Assembly: GCA_016872355.1 (NCBI GenBank)
Contig: VGZY01000006.1
Coordinates: forward strand, 19,055 to 83,054
Origin: SAR202 cluster bacterium
Lineage (GTDB): Bacteria; Chloroflexota; Dehalococcoidia; Lucifugimonadales; VGZY01
Direction: 5' to 3'
DNA: 64,000 nucleotides
Program-made: the position numbers and the translations under genes
In this document: positions 44,779-53,563 of the stretch, one piece after another
Position numbering within the stretch: the first letter of the stretch is position 1
Layout of the letters: every line of letters begins with the position of its first letter
The notes under the pieces: model-generated
The model's database searches: none
The model's input: the letters and a program-made list of their open reading frames with translations, nothing else
What the model was told of the DNA's origin: nothing

Positions 44779-46029
44779 ATGGCAAACAGGTTGCATGAGT
44801 TCACAACAATCTGTATTGAAGAGGTCCGCCGAAACTCCCGGAGGGTGTGGTATCGCATTTCGACTCTGTTCGTTCCGGTCGCGCTCCTCCTGGCAGTCAT
44901 GCTGACCCCAATAGTGAAAGAGTTGCTCCAGGACGATGGCAGTCCGCAGGGGGGGCAGGTCGCCGCGGACGTAGGGCTGGTTGACCTGGCGGGCGTCGTG
45001 CGCCCGGCCCAGGCCGCCGCCGAGAAGGTACGTCTTTTCGAGTCCAGAGACTCCGGAGTAGCCGCCATGGTGCAAAAGGAGATAACTTACCTCTTCGTCG
45101 TGGCGGACGACTATCTTCTTTCAGGAGGAATAGAGTGGGTCCACATGAGCGCCGGAATCTCCGCCGGCTTTGCCAGCGAGTCACTCGGCCCGCGCATAGA
45201 GCGGCTACTTCGGAGCAGCCTCATTGAAGGCGCGCTGCCGCCGCCGCTGGAGACGCGCTTCCTCCAGCCCGCGCTCTACGACGCCCGACAGATCGGCGAC
45301 GACGGGAACGTCAACGAGTCTGGAAGAGAGACAGGTTTTATCTCTGTCTCTTACATCTTCACGATACTGCTCATGTTCGCGATGTTCACCGGCGGGAACT
45401 TCTCGATGGAGAGTGTGTCGGACGAGAAACAGAACCGGATGATGGAGATTCTGGTGACGTCCGTTTCCCCACTGTGGATGATGGCAGGCAAGGTGGCGGG
45501 CAATGGCATCCTTGGCCTGGTGCAGGTTGTAGCGTGGGGGGCATCGATGGCCTTCCTTGGTCCGCGTGTCCTGAGCAATCTGCCGGACCTTACGCAGGTT
45601 CAGATCGACCCCGCAATTCTCATTTGGCTCGTGGCGTTCTTTATCGCCGGCTACTTTGTGATGGCGGTAGTGATGGCAGGGATTGGGGCGGCGACAACCT
45701 CCTACAAGGAGAGCTCCCAGATGTCTGTGCTCATCACTATTCCTGCCGTTTCTCCACTATGGTTCTTCCCTGCGATCTCTGGTGACCCTTTTGGCCCGCT
45801 CGCCCGGGCGCTCTCCTTCTTCCCTGTGACGGCCCCCATGACTATGATGCTTCGAATGGGCGCCGCTGACATACCTGTGTGGGAGGTGCTGGTCAGCCTG
45901 GCCGTGACCATCGCCGGCGGAATGGTGCTGCTGTGGTTATCCGCGCGGGTCTTCAGGGCGGGCCTTTTGATGTACGGTCAGAAGATGTCGCTCGGAAAGG
46001 TCTTCAAAGCGTTGCGACAGGCCTCTTAG
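44779..46029 (+). CDS. ABC-2 family permease (NatB-type), second subunit
   Basis: A 416-residue protein, paralogous to the one just upstream (8-bp gap). The architecture is the same: N-terminal helix, an extracytoplasmic domain, then a helix bundle after VSDEKQNRMMEILVTSVSPLWMMAGK. Both end with a basic segment (RVFRAGLLMYGQKMSLGKVFKAL here). Two half-permeases with one ATPase fit a heterodimeric exporter with two copies of the ATPase. Substrate is unknown. Confidence 0.93.
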   Translation: MANRLHEFTTICIEEVRRNSRRVWYRISTLFVPVALLLAVMLTPIVKELLQDDGSPQGGQVAADVGLVDLAGVVRPAQAAAEKVRLFESRDSGVAAMVQKEITYLFVVADDYLLSGGIEWVHMSAGISAGFASESLGPRIERLLRSSLIEGALPPPLETRFLQPALYDARQIGDDGNVNESGRETGFISVSYIFTILLMFAMFTGGNFSMESVSDEKQNRMMEILVTSVSPLWMMAGKVAGNGILGLVQVVAWGASMAFLGPRVLSNLPDLTQVQIDPAILIWLVAFFIAGYFVMAVVMAGIGAATTSYKESSQMSVLITIPAVSPLWFFPAISGDPFGPLARALSFFPVTAPMTMMLRMGAADIPVWEVLVSLAVTIAGGMVLLWLSARVFRAGLLMYGQKMSLGKVFKALRQAS

Positions 46030-46106
46030 TTGTGTGGGAGGGTTGGGATGGACGAGCGTCTCCGGCAAGTTATTCAAATTGAGACCGAGATTTTCATTAT
46101 TACCAT

Positions 46107-47687
46107 CTAAGCATGTTTGGCCCAAATCTCCACATTCAGGACGGCAATTTGGGATTTGATACGCTCATCTCTTTCGATCAGTACAATCTCGAGCGCGTGC
46201 ACGCCCTTCGCGGCCATTGCAGGCTCCAGCTTCCAGACAAGCCAGCTGCTCTCGGTCACGTCCGAAGGGTTGCCGGCGTCTACAGCGGCCGTGTTTGTGA
46301 TTTGTGGCTCCGGTAGATCGCGCCCATCCAGCACCACGCGGACGCGGTCGGCCGGGCTGAAGTGGTCCAGCTCAACGTGGAGCTCAAAGGCAACCGAGCC
46401 TGGCGGTCGGTCGTCGTGCACGGCAAGATGGAACGTGGGGCCAGTGCCCGTCAGTGTGCGGTATAGCTTCACCGGCACCTCTCCGGCCAGGCGGTCGTCC
46501 CTCTCCGCCCCGTAGCGCGGCTCCGACTTCGGGCGCTCTAGGCGCTTGAGCGAGGAGTAGACCTTGTCCACGCCCTCCAGCGTTTTCGGTGAGCCAATCG
46601 TCGTGAGCAGCGGCCTGTGGGACGAAACGGTCCCGTGCCAGTTGAAGATGTGGATGCCGTCAGCACCGCGACGATAGTACCCGTAGGCGAGTCCCCTGAA
46701 CCATGCCTCTCTCCACTTCTTCGCCGGGACGAGCCGGCCTGTCCCACCCTCCCCGTGGCTGTCAAAACCGGGGTAGAGCTTGATTGGGGCGTCGCCGATC
46801 AGGCGTCGATAGCCTTCGACGTCCACCCCGGGGTCCGTTCCGGAGTTGGCGTTCGTGGCAATAATGTCGCATAGCCCGTCTCGTATTCACGTTTCCAGGT
46901 CGTAGCCAATCTTGTGGCAGGTCTCCAGGGTCGCTCCCACGCGGACAAGCACATAGAAGGGCCTGCCGCGTTCCTGTGCGATCCTGTCCGTTAGCGACCG
47001 TACTCCGCGCTGAAGGTCCGTGAGCGTATACATAAGGCGGTACGCGTCGTGCTCTGGCAGGTGAAACGCGTGGCGCTGCCAGTCGATCTCGATGCCATCC
47101 CAATCGGCGAGTCGGCAGGTCTCCTCTATGTAGGTGAGGCGCATTTGCCGGACTTCCGGGATGGCGAGGTTCCAGGAAGTCGATGCCCACCGCGGCGCCT
47201 GGTCGGCCCCCAGCAGCCATTCGGGATGGCCCTTTCGGACGCTGGTCAGGGCGTGGCGCGAGACGCTGGTGATGGTCTCCGGCGTAAGCGGTGGCGCCGT
47301 GCGGGTCTTATCCGACCAGAAGTGGTTGTCGTTCATGCGCACGGCTGCGTAGACGTGCATGCCAAGCTCGCGGCCGCCCCTCACGATTGCGCCGTACGGG
47401 TTTTCGCCGCGATCGTACATTCCCCAGAGACCCTCTACCCGGCGAGTGTGCTCCACGTCATCGTAACGCCGTCCTTCGCCGCTCCCATACAGGGGCAGTT
47501 GCTTCGATGGCCACCGCGCCTCCTCCGCGCCAACGCACCAGGTCATGGCGCCCACCTGCGTGTCCTTTATGGGTGCATAGATTAGATCTACAAGCTGCTG
47601 CGCCGTTTGAGGGTACTCGGAGTAACCGTGAGGCGTCCCGTCCCAGTTGTAGATAATCCCGTAGTCCGGCGGCGGCGTGCGGGCCAT
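46107..47687 (-). CDS. GHL10-like protein, interrupted by in-frame TGA at 46887-46889
   Basis: The ATG at 47687 has GGGAG seven bases upstream and begins MARTPPPDYGIIYNWDGTPHG. Codon 267 is TGA; the frame is then open to 46107. The stop falls in the motif ET-stop-IRDGLCDIIATNANSG; the two paralogues in this window read RTWLKEGLLDFV (TGG at 7186-7188) and ETWLREKSIDYI (TGG at 13194-13196), so Trp is expected. A C-terminal beta-sandwich (DRVRVVLDGRDLP) follows. The family is probably a glycosidase-like TIM barrel; substrate unknown. It is convergent with the exporter operon. Confidence 0.8.
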
Positions 47688-47798
47688 GTTGAGCTCCCTT
47701 GGCTGAATGGCGATGTTATACCACTTTTGCACCGATGGTAACAGCCCGAGCTTCCGATGTATGCTGTAGGCCGACCAATTTTACAGGAGTTGTCAGCA

Positions 47799-48593
47799 AT
47801 GCTACTCGAAGGTAAGAAAGCACTCATTACTGGCTCCCGCCGCGGCATCGGCCGGGCAATGGCCTACGCGCTTGCGGCGGAAGGCGCGGATATCGGCATC
47901 AACGACGTTGAATTCGATGACAATGCCGCCGAGACCATAAGGACTATTGAGGGAATGGGCAGGATGGCCAGCTGGCACCTGGCGAACGTGGGCAAAGGCG
48001 CGGAGATCAACCGGATGATCGACGAATTCCTGGAGAAACATGGCCGGATCGACATCATGATCAACAATGCGGCGAAGAGTAAGAAGCAGCACTTCCTTGC
48101 CATCACGGAAGAGGACTGGGACACGGAGCTGGACGTGCAGTTAAAGGGCTACTTCATTGCGTCGCAGCGCGCGGCGAGGGAGATGGTCAAGAGCGGCAAG
48201 GGCGGGAGAATTATCTGCATCGGCAGCGTCATGGGGCTGCGCGCGTGGCCCCACAGCCTTGTCTACGGCGTTTGCAAGTCCGCCCTGACCCACATGGTGC
48301 AGTCCATGGCCGTGGACATGTCAGGGTACAACATCTCGGTCAACTGCATTGCGCCGGGGTATATCGACTCCCGCGTCCTTCCGCCGGAGCTTGAGCACAT
48401 GCGCGGCGGGCCGGGTTATGCCGACTACTCCGTGCAGCGCCTCCCGTCGCGGCGCGGCGGCGTGCCTGAGGACATCGCGGGCGCGGCGGTCTTCCTTACC
48501 TCTCGCCTGGGGGAGTACGTGAACGGTCAAACGATCGTAGTGGACGGCGGCTTCCTGCCGTTGCCCGGCACCTGGGGCACGTGGGACTGGTAG
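47799..48593 (+). CDS. short-chain dehydrogenase/reductase (SDR)
   Basis: A 264-residue classical SDR from the ATG at 47799 (AGGAG eight bases upstream). Cofactor motif ITGSRRGIGRAMA, NNAAKSKKQH, the catalytic Ser in ICIGSVMGL, and YGVCK (Tyr and Lys) are present; the C-terminal VFLTSRLGEYVNGQTIVVDGG closes the fold. It should oxidise an alcohol or sugar with NAD(P). The neighbouring GHL10-like and Gfo/Idh/MocA genes suggest carbohydrate or cyclitol turnover. Substrate unknown. Confidence 0.93.
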   Translation: MLLEGKKALITGSRRGIGRAMAYALAAEGADIGINDVEFDDNAAETIRTIEGMGRMASWHLANVGKGAEINRMIDEFLEKHGRIDIMINNAAKSKKQHFLAITEEDWDTELDVQLKGYFIASQRAAREMVKSGKGGRIICIGSVMGLRAWPHSLVYGVCKSALTHMVQSMAVDMSGYNISVNCIAPGYIDSRVLPPELEHMRGGPGYADYSVQRLPSRRGGVPEDIAGAAVFLTSRLGEYVNGQTIVVDGGFLPLPGTWGTWDW

Positions 48594-48645
48594 GGGTCGC
48601 CTTATTCTATTGTGTGCGTTATAATAAGTGCTGGTGGAGCGTCGG

Positions 48646-48927
48646 TTGACCATGCGACAGTATGTCGACTTTGCGGGTTTGAAAATACTGATGACCGACG
48701 AGGCCGAGGCACATCTAAGGAACAGTCATCCTCAGGACGTTACGTATATAGATCTTGTTGGGGACGTCCTGGGCAAGCCAGACCTGGTTTTGCCAGATCC
48801 GAGGCCGAATGTGGTCCGATACTACGGCAGGGTCGATTCCAGCGGAAAACTTCTCCGAGTGGTTGTGAAGCGACTGCCGGAGGTAGCTTACATCGTTACC
48901 GTCTTCTCTACGTATCGGGCAAGATAA
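48646..48927 (+). CDS. toxin-like small protein (RelE/EndoU-like nuclease fold candidate)
   Basis: A protein of about 93 residues. The TTG at 48646 has GGAG six bases upstream; an ATG at 48652 and a GTG at 48628 are in frame. The middle and end, HLRNSHPQDV, LGKPDLVLPDPRPNVVRYYGRV and LRVVVKRLPEVAYIVTVFSTYRAR, are similar to small toxins with a PBECR (barnase-EndoU-colicin-RelE-like) fold, but this is by pattern only. A TATAAT at 48620-48625 lies just upstream without a clear -35 box. The downstream gene starts 14 bp later, as in a toxin-antitoxin operon. Confidence 0.6.
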   Translation: MTMRQYVDFAGLKILMTDEAEAHLRNSHPQDVTYIDLVGDVLGKPDLVLPDPRPNVVRYYGRVDSSGKLLRVVVKRLPEVAYIVTVFSTYRAR

Positions 48928-48941
48928 TAACGAGGTGGTGG

Positions 48942-49376
48942 ATGGAAAAGAAGGACGTTCGTGTCTGGTATCACCCTGAGCTGGACACCCTGGAAGTGCG
49001 ATGGAGTGACAAAGATGGCGCTTACGCCAGTACTGCGGACGAGCGCGTTATGGAGTACGTCACCGACTCAGGTGAATCGTTGGGATTCATGATTGAAGGC
49101 GTTGGAGACATCGGCCAGTACGAGACGGTGTCGTTCCAGGTTGGCGCGAACACCAGCCCCCGCCTTGAGAACACGACGGTCGCCCACGCAGCCGAGATAC
49201 TGAATGTAACGGAAGGCCGTGTCCGCCAGCTTTGTGCCGCGAGGAGGATCAAGGGCGCCTACAGGGCAGGTCGCGATTGGCTAATACCGTTGCCAATAGA
49301 AATGACACCAGGGGCGCGCGGCCGCGAAGGTGTTGCCGGTAAGAGACACGGTCCATCCAAGGCTAGTGCGTCGTAG
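48942..49376 (+). CDS. DUF2283 + HTH protein, probable antitoxin
   Basis: A 144-residue protein from the ATG at 48942 with GAGG upstream. The first part (VRVWYHPELDTLEVRWSD, DSGESLGFMIEGVGD) is a DUF2283 domain. The second (VAHAAEILNVTEGRVRQLCAARRIKGAYRAGRDWLIPL) is an excisionase-like helix-turn-helix, which binds DNA. A Gly/Arg-rich tail follows. A DUF2283-HTH protein next to a small nuclease-like protein fits a type II antitoxin that also represses the operon. It is convergent with a Gfo/Idh/MocA gene. Confidence 0.7.
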   Translation: MEKKDVRVWYHPELDTLEVRWSDKDGAYASTADERVMEYVTDSGESLGFMIEGVGDIGQYETVSFQVGANTSPRLENTTVAHAAEILNVTEGRVRQLCAARRIKGAYRAGRDWLIPLPIEMTPGARGREGVAGKRHGPSKASAS

Positions 49377-49384
49377 CGAAGGGC

Positions 49385-50527
49385 CTAACCACCCTTCTTC
49401 ATCGCCGCGATGCCTTCCATGTACTTGTCATGGCCATAGACTTCCTTCTTGTAGTTCCAGCGGCCGAACTCCGGGTACATCTTGAGGCTGCGGTCCTGCA
49501 GAGACAGCCTCACGGGTGCATTGCCGCGGCGCGCGGACTCGCGTAGCGCTATCGCAAGCTCGTACGCATTGCGCAGGCTTTCACCGGTGCTCAGGTTTAG
49601 CGGCGAGCCCGTGTCGAGATGGTCGATCAGTGTATTCACGCTGTGCTGCGTGCCCGGGGAAGGCACGCGCCAACCGTCCTGGTCAAAGTTATTGTTGTCC
49701 TTCTGCCGGAAGTCGGTAAACAGGTCCGGCACTTCCTTCAGCACGCCGCCTTCCAGCTTCTGGAGGTGGAGCCCCTTGATATCGTTGTAGAAGACGCCCT
49801 TGCTGCCGATTACCTCGATGGCGCCGGTCACGCCGGCGTGGCGCGGGCTGTGCTTCCCTAGTGAGAATGCTTCAAGGCCGTTCTTGAACCGGATATAGCC
49901 GCCCAGGCCGCCAAAGCCGGGCTTGCCGTTCCATGTATCCTCGTGGTCGCTCATCGGGTCGCCGGACGCCCAGCCCGTCACCCATTCGACATCCGAATCG
50001 AGGGCGAAATGGCGGGCCATTGCCAGGCCGTGGCAGCCGCCCTGTCCGTTCGGCTCGGGGATGGTAATGCTCTGGACCTCTCCTATCTCTCCAGCCTCGA
50101 TCAACTGCTTGGCCTTCCAGTATTCGGGGTAGTTGCGCGGGACTATGCCACCGGCCAATGGGATACCGCGGGACTTGCACTCGGCGACCATGCGGTCGGC
50201 GTCCTCTAGAGTGCCTGCGAAAGGCTTCTCGCAGAAGACGGCCTTCACGCCCGCCTTCGCGGCTGCGACGACTGCGCCCGCATTCGCCCGCACGGGCAGA
50301 ATGGGGAGGGCGATGTCTATTTTATCCTTCTTGAATAGCTCGTCGTACGACGAGTACCCGGCGCACTTGAACCATCTTGTCGCCACAGCGAGGTTCTCGG
50401 GGTCCGTGTCCGCAATTGCAACAACCTCGCACCTGGGGTGCATGGCGTAGGCGCGGGCGTGCTGGATGCCCATGTGGCCGGCGCCAATCAGGGCCACTCG
50501 GTATTTGGGGCTCGATTTCGTCGCCAT
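49385..50527 (-). CDS. Gfo/Idh/MocA family oxidoreductase
   Basis: A 380-residue protein with AGGAG before its ATG. The N-terminal Rossmann fold has VALIGAGHMGIQHARAY; the usual EKP motif is present in VFCEKPFAGTLEDADRM, with Lys as the likely catalytic or NAD-binding residue. The C-terminal beta domain contains VTGAIEVIGSKGVFYND. Such enzymes oxidise or epimerise sugars and inositols with NAD(P). It is followed upstream on the same strand by a paralogue (18 bp gap), so the two form one operon. Confidence 0.92.
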   Translation of the reverse strand: MATKSSPKYRVALIGAGHMGIQHARAYAMHPRCEVVAIADTDPENLAVATRWFKCAGYSSYDELFKKDKIDIALPILPVRANAGAVVAAAKAGVKAVFCEKPFAGTLEDADRMVAECKSRGIPLAGGIVPRNYPEYWKAKQLIEAGEIGEVQSITIPEPNGQGGCHGLAMARHFALDSDVEWVTGWASGDPMSDHEDTWNGKPGFGGLGGYIRFKNGLEAFSLGKHSPRHAGVTGAIEVIGSKGVFYNDIKGLHLQKLEGGVLKEVPDLFTDFRQKDNNNFDQDGWRVPSPGTQHSVNTLIDHLDTGSPLNLSTGESLRNAYELAIALRESARRGNAPVRLSLQDRSLKMYPEFGRWNYKKEVYGHDKYMEGIAAMKKGG

Positions 50528-50545
50528 TTGACTCCTGTCCGTGTG

Positions 50546-51718
50546 CTATTTTGCCGGGGCGTCTATCTTCCGGGACATGATGTCCTTCATGTACTCTTCG
50601 CGCCCGTAAACATACTTCTTGAACTCCCAACGGGCCGTCACAGGGAACATGACCAGGCTGCGGTCCTCCAGCGGGAATTTTACCGGCGCGTGGCCCCTCC
50701 GATGCGACTCGCGCATGCCGATGCAGATCTCCAGGGCCTTGCGCAGGCTCTGGCCAGTGCTCATCCGGACTGGCTTGCCGGTATCGACAGCCTCAACGAG
50801 CGCGGCCACGCTCGCCAGCATACCGGGGGTGCAGTTCGCCCAGCCCTCTTCGTCGTACGACCGGCCCTTCAGGTTTCTATGGTCCTCAAAGACACCGGGC
50901 TGGTACTTCAGGTCCGCCAGAGTGCCCGGTTTGTAGTCGGCCTGAGCTTTGGCAATGTGCAGACCCTTGGAATCGCTCCAGATCACGCCCTTCGTGCCGA
51001 TTACCTCGATGCCCTGGCCCTGCTCGCCGGCCTTGGACTTTACGCTCTCGCGGCGATGGCTGAAGAGCTCCACGCCGTTCTTGAATTTGACGAAGCCGCC
51101 GATGCCCTTCAGGTCGCCGTCTCCGTCTCCGTCGCTCATCGGGTCGCCGCCCACCCAGCCGGTGCACCACTCGGGATCGATGTCGTTGTTGAACATGAGC
51201 GCGAGGTTGAGGTTGTGGCACCCACCCTGGCCGTTGGGGTCGTAGATGTTGATGCTCTGGACATTGCCGATCTCGCCGGCGTTCACAAGGTCCTTGGCCT
51301 TCTGGTATTCGGGGTAGTTTCTGGGAATAACGCCCGCACCGAAGATAACGCCGTTCTTCTCACACTCGGCCACCATGCGGTCCGCGTCGGAGAGGCGGGC
51401 GGTCATCGGCTTATCGCAGAAGACTGCCTTGACGCCGGCCCTGGCCGAAGCGACCACTGCGTCGGCGTTGGCCTTCACAGGCAACACGGGGCCGACGATA
51501 TCCAGCTTTTCCTTCCGGAACATTTCGTCATACGTGCTGTAGCCGGCGCATTCGAATCGCCGAGTGAAGATGTCAAGGTTCTCCTGGTCGGTGTCGGCCA
51601 CGGCCACTACCTCGCACAGCGGATGCAGGTCGTACGCCCGCGCGTGGTGCGTGCCCATGCGGCCGCCGCCGATGATGGCGACCCTGTACTTCGCCGATTT
51701 GTTCTTGATCGTAAGCAC
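50546..51718 (-). CDS. Gfo/Idh/MocA family oxidoreductase
   Basis: A 390-residue protein starting at GTG 51718, with GAGAGG upstream. VAIIGGGRMGTHHARAYDLHPLCEVVAVADTD is the Rossmann start. The EKP motif is altered to DKP (AVFCDKPMTARLSDADRM). The rest aligns with the paralogue at 49385, for example GIEVIGTKGVIWSD and LEDRSLVMFPVTARWEFKKYVYGREEYM. Same operon as that gene. The stop of the esterase-like gene is only 3 bp upstream. Substrate unknown. Confidence 0.92.
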   Translation of the reverse strand: MLTIKNKSAKYRVAIIGGGRMGTHHARAYDLHPLCEVVAVADTDQENLDIFTRRFECAGYSTYDEMFRKEKLDIVGPVLPVKANADAVVASARAGVKAVFCDKPMTARLSDADRMVAECEKNGVIFGAGVIPRNYPEYQKAKDLVNAGEIGNVQSINIYDPNGQGGCHNLNLALMFNNDIDPEWCTGWVGGDPMSDGDGDGDLKGIGGFVKFKNGVELFSHRRESVKSKAGEQGQGIEVIGTKGVIWSDSKGLHIAKAQADYKPGTLADLKYQPGVFEDHRNLKGRSYDEEGWANCTPGMLASVAALVEAVDTGKPVRMSTGQSLRKALEICIGMRESHRRGHAPVKFPLEDRSLVMFPVTARWEFKKYVYGREEYMKDIMSRKIDAPAK

Positions 51719-51721
51719 CTC

Positions 51722-52548
51722 TCAGGCTGTTGCTCTGGCCTTCTTCTTCGGTCCTGGCTTCTTGGCAGGTCTGGTAGGGGAGCCGACCCGCTCGCCCATT
51801 TGCGTGACGAACTGGCGAGCGAGGTCGATCACATCGTCGGAAAGGGTCATGTGGTTGCGTCCCTGGTGCAGGGCGTAAGCGAACGGCGCCTTGACGCGGT
51901 TCAAGGCGTCTTCCATCTCCATCGCCTGCTGGATGGGGACTACGGGATCGTCGTCAGAGTGTATCATGAACAGCGGCCTGGTAGCCGCTGAGACGTGCCG
52001 CACAGGGGAGGCGTAGTCGAGCGAAATCTCCCAGCGCCGACCCGCCGGCATCCAGCCCGCGGCCCACGGCAGGGACCTGAGCTCGTAGGCCCCGGAGATA
52101 CTGGCCGCGCCGGCGAACGAGTCGGGAAGCGACTCCCATCCCCCGGTCTTCTCGAAATCGCCGTTACCGAGTGTTGCCACCAGGGAAACGAGGTGGCCGC
52201 CGGCCTCGTGCCCGATAAGGAATATGCGGGAGGTATCGAGCGCGTAGACTGCTGCGTGGGCGTGCGCCCATCGCAAGGCGCACATGAGGTCCTGATAGCA
52301 TGCCGGGGCAGGGGAGCCGGTCGCGAGGCGGTAATCGATGCGCATGGCGAAGAAGCCGAGGGAAGCCCATTGCTCCACGTCAATGGCGCTGCCGTCCAGG
52401 CGGCTGCCGGAGACCCATTTTCCGCCGTGAACGGAGATGACTCTACGGGATGAGGGCCGGGCCGGTCGGGTGCTGCGACATCAGCTATGAGCCCTGCGCC
52501 GTGCACGTATCCGTAGACTAGACTTGGCGTATAGAGAGATGGCTGCAT
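51722..52548 (-). pseudogene. alpha/beta hydrolase (esterase-like), frameshifted, Glu in the nucleophile position
   Basis: The N-terminus (MQPSLYTPSLVYGYVHGAG, ATG at 52548) and the rest of the protein are in different frames: after GPHPV (codon at 52444-52446) the frame must shift by one base (two extra bases at 52442-52443, or one missing) to read VISVHGGKWVSGSRLDG. The oxyanion HGG, the Asp in HSDDDPVVP and His in QGRNHMTL are present. The nucleophile elbow is GHEAGGH, with Glu where Ser is usual (codon at 52205-52207). A GTG at 52378 would give a shortened product. The Lys-rich end PAKKPGPKKKARATA is unusual. It is probably a broken gene or has an assembly error. Confidence 0.7.
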
Positions 52549-52578
52549 GGGGACTCTCGAAAGCGGCCGGGCAAAGTG

Positions 52579-52607
52579 AAGGGCCTCTGGGAACACCAGA
52601 GGCCCTT
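52579..52607 (-). terminator. hairpin terminator after the TPR lipoprotein
   Basis: Perfect 12-bp stem AAGGGCCTCTGG/CCAGAGGCCCTT with a five-base loop, 27 bp past the TPR gene stop. It lies between that gene and the start of the esterase-like gene on the same strand. Confidence 0.8.
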
Positions 52608-52633
52608 AATATATCACCACATAACGCCGATTA

Positions 52634-53440
52634 CTAACCGCCGCTGCCGGCGAGTTGCTCGGAAATCTCCTTGACCCTTGCCTTCACGGCTTCTATGCGG
52701 GCGTTAACAAAATCCGGCTGAAGGCCAAGCTGGATTGCTGTCTGGGCGTCCCTGTCCGCCTGGGTGTTGCGGCCTGTGGCCGCGTATGCCATGGCGCGGC
52801 TAACGTACGCGTTAGCCATATCCGGCGCAAGCTTGATCGCTTCGTTGAAGTGGCCAAGCGCCTGTGGGAACTGGTCGAGCTTCAGGTACATGCTGCCCCG
52901 GTTGTAGTAGGTCTCCGCCGACTTCGGGTTGAGGCGGAGGGCCTCGCCGAAGTCCTCGACCGCCGCGGCGTAGTCGCCAATGCTGTCATAGGCAGTACCG
53001 CGATTCAGGTAACCGGCCGGGTTGGTCGGCGCCAGTCGGATAGCCTGATCAAAGTCCAGGAGGGCCATAGCTGGCACCCCGGCCATCATAAAGGCCTTTG
53101 CGCGCTGGGAATAGTACTCTGCGTTGTTGGGGTCGAGGCTGATCGCTTTTTCGTAGTCCGGCATCGCCATCGCGCCCGCGCCGACATCCATAAAGACGTT
53201 GCCGCGCTCCTTATAAGCGTCGGCAAATTCGGGGTTGAATTTGATCGCGCCTGACAATTTGTCGAGCGCCTGCTCGAGGCGTCCCTGCTGGCGCAGGAGG
53301 AGCCCTTGCTCGTACGCCTTCTGGGCGGCCTCGAGGTCAACCGCGCCGGCCGGCGTTGCACCGTTCTTCTCGCAGGCCGTCGCCGAAAGCGATAAGGCGG
53401 CCAACAAGACGACAATCAATATGGCTAAAGTTCTTTGCAT
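52634..53440 (-). CDS. TPR-repeat lipoprotein
   Basis: A 268-residue protein with a lipoprotein signal peptide (lipobox SATAC, acylated Cys23). At least five tetratricopeptide repeats follow from about residue 40 to 235; examples are YEQGLLLRQQGRLEQALDKL, YKERGNVFMDVGAGAMAMPD, YLNRGTAYDSIGDYAAAVED and YNRGSMYLKLDQFPQALGHF. TPR arrays are protein-binding scaffolds at the membrane surface. The partner is unknown. A strong hairpin ends the transcript. Confidence 0.9.
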   Translation of the reverse strand: MQRTLAILIVVLLAALSLSATACEKNGATPAGAVDLEAAQKAYEQGLLLRQQGRLEQALDKLSGAIKFNPEFADAYKERGNVFMDVGAGAMAMPDYEKAISLDPNNAEYYSQRAKAFMMAGVPAMALLDFDQAIRLAPTNPAGYLNRGTAYDSIGDYAAAVEDFGEALRLNPKSAETYYNRGSMYLKLDQFPQALGHFNEAIKLAPDMANAYVSRAMAYAATGRNTQADRDAQTAIQLGLQPDFVNARIEAVKARVKEISEQLAGSGG

Positions 53441-53563
53441 ACGAGAATCACCTGGATGTTAGCTGGCGGCATCCCGCCGCCATCTAATGAACACTACGTT
53501 TACGGCCCGCCGTCGGTTCTCTTCGAGTGTATTATTCCGTAGCGCACGCGTCAAATAAGACAG

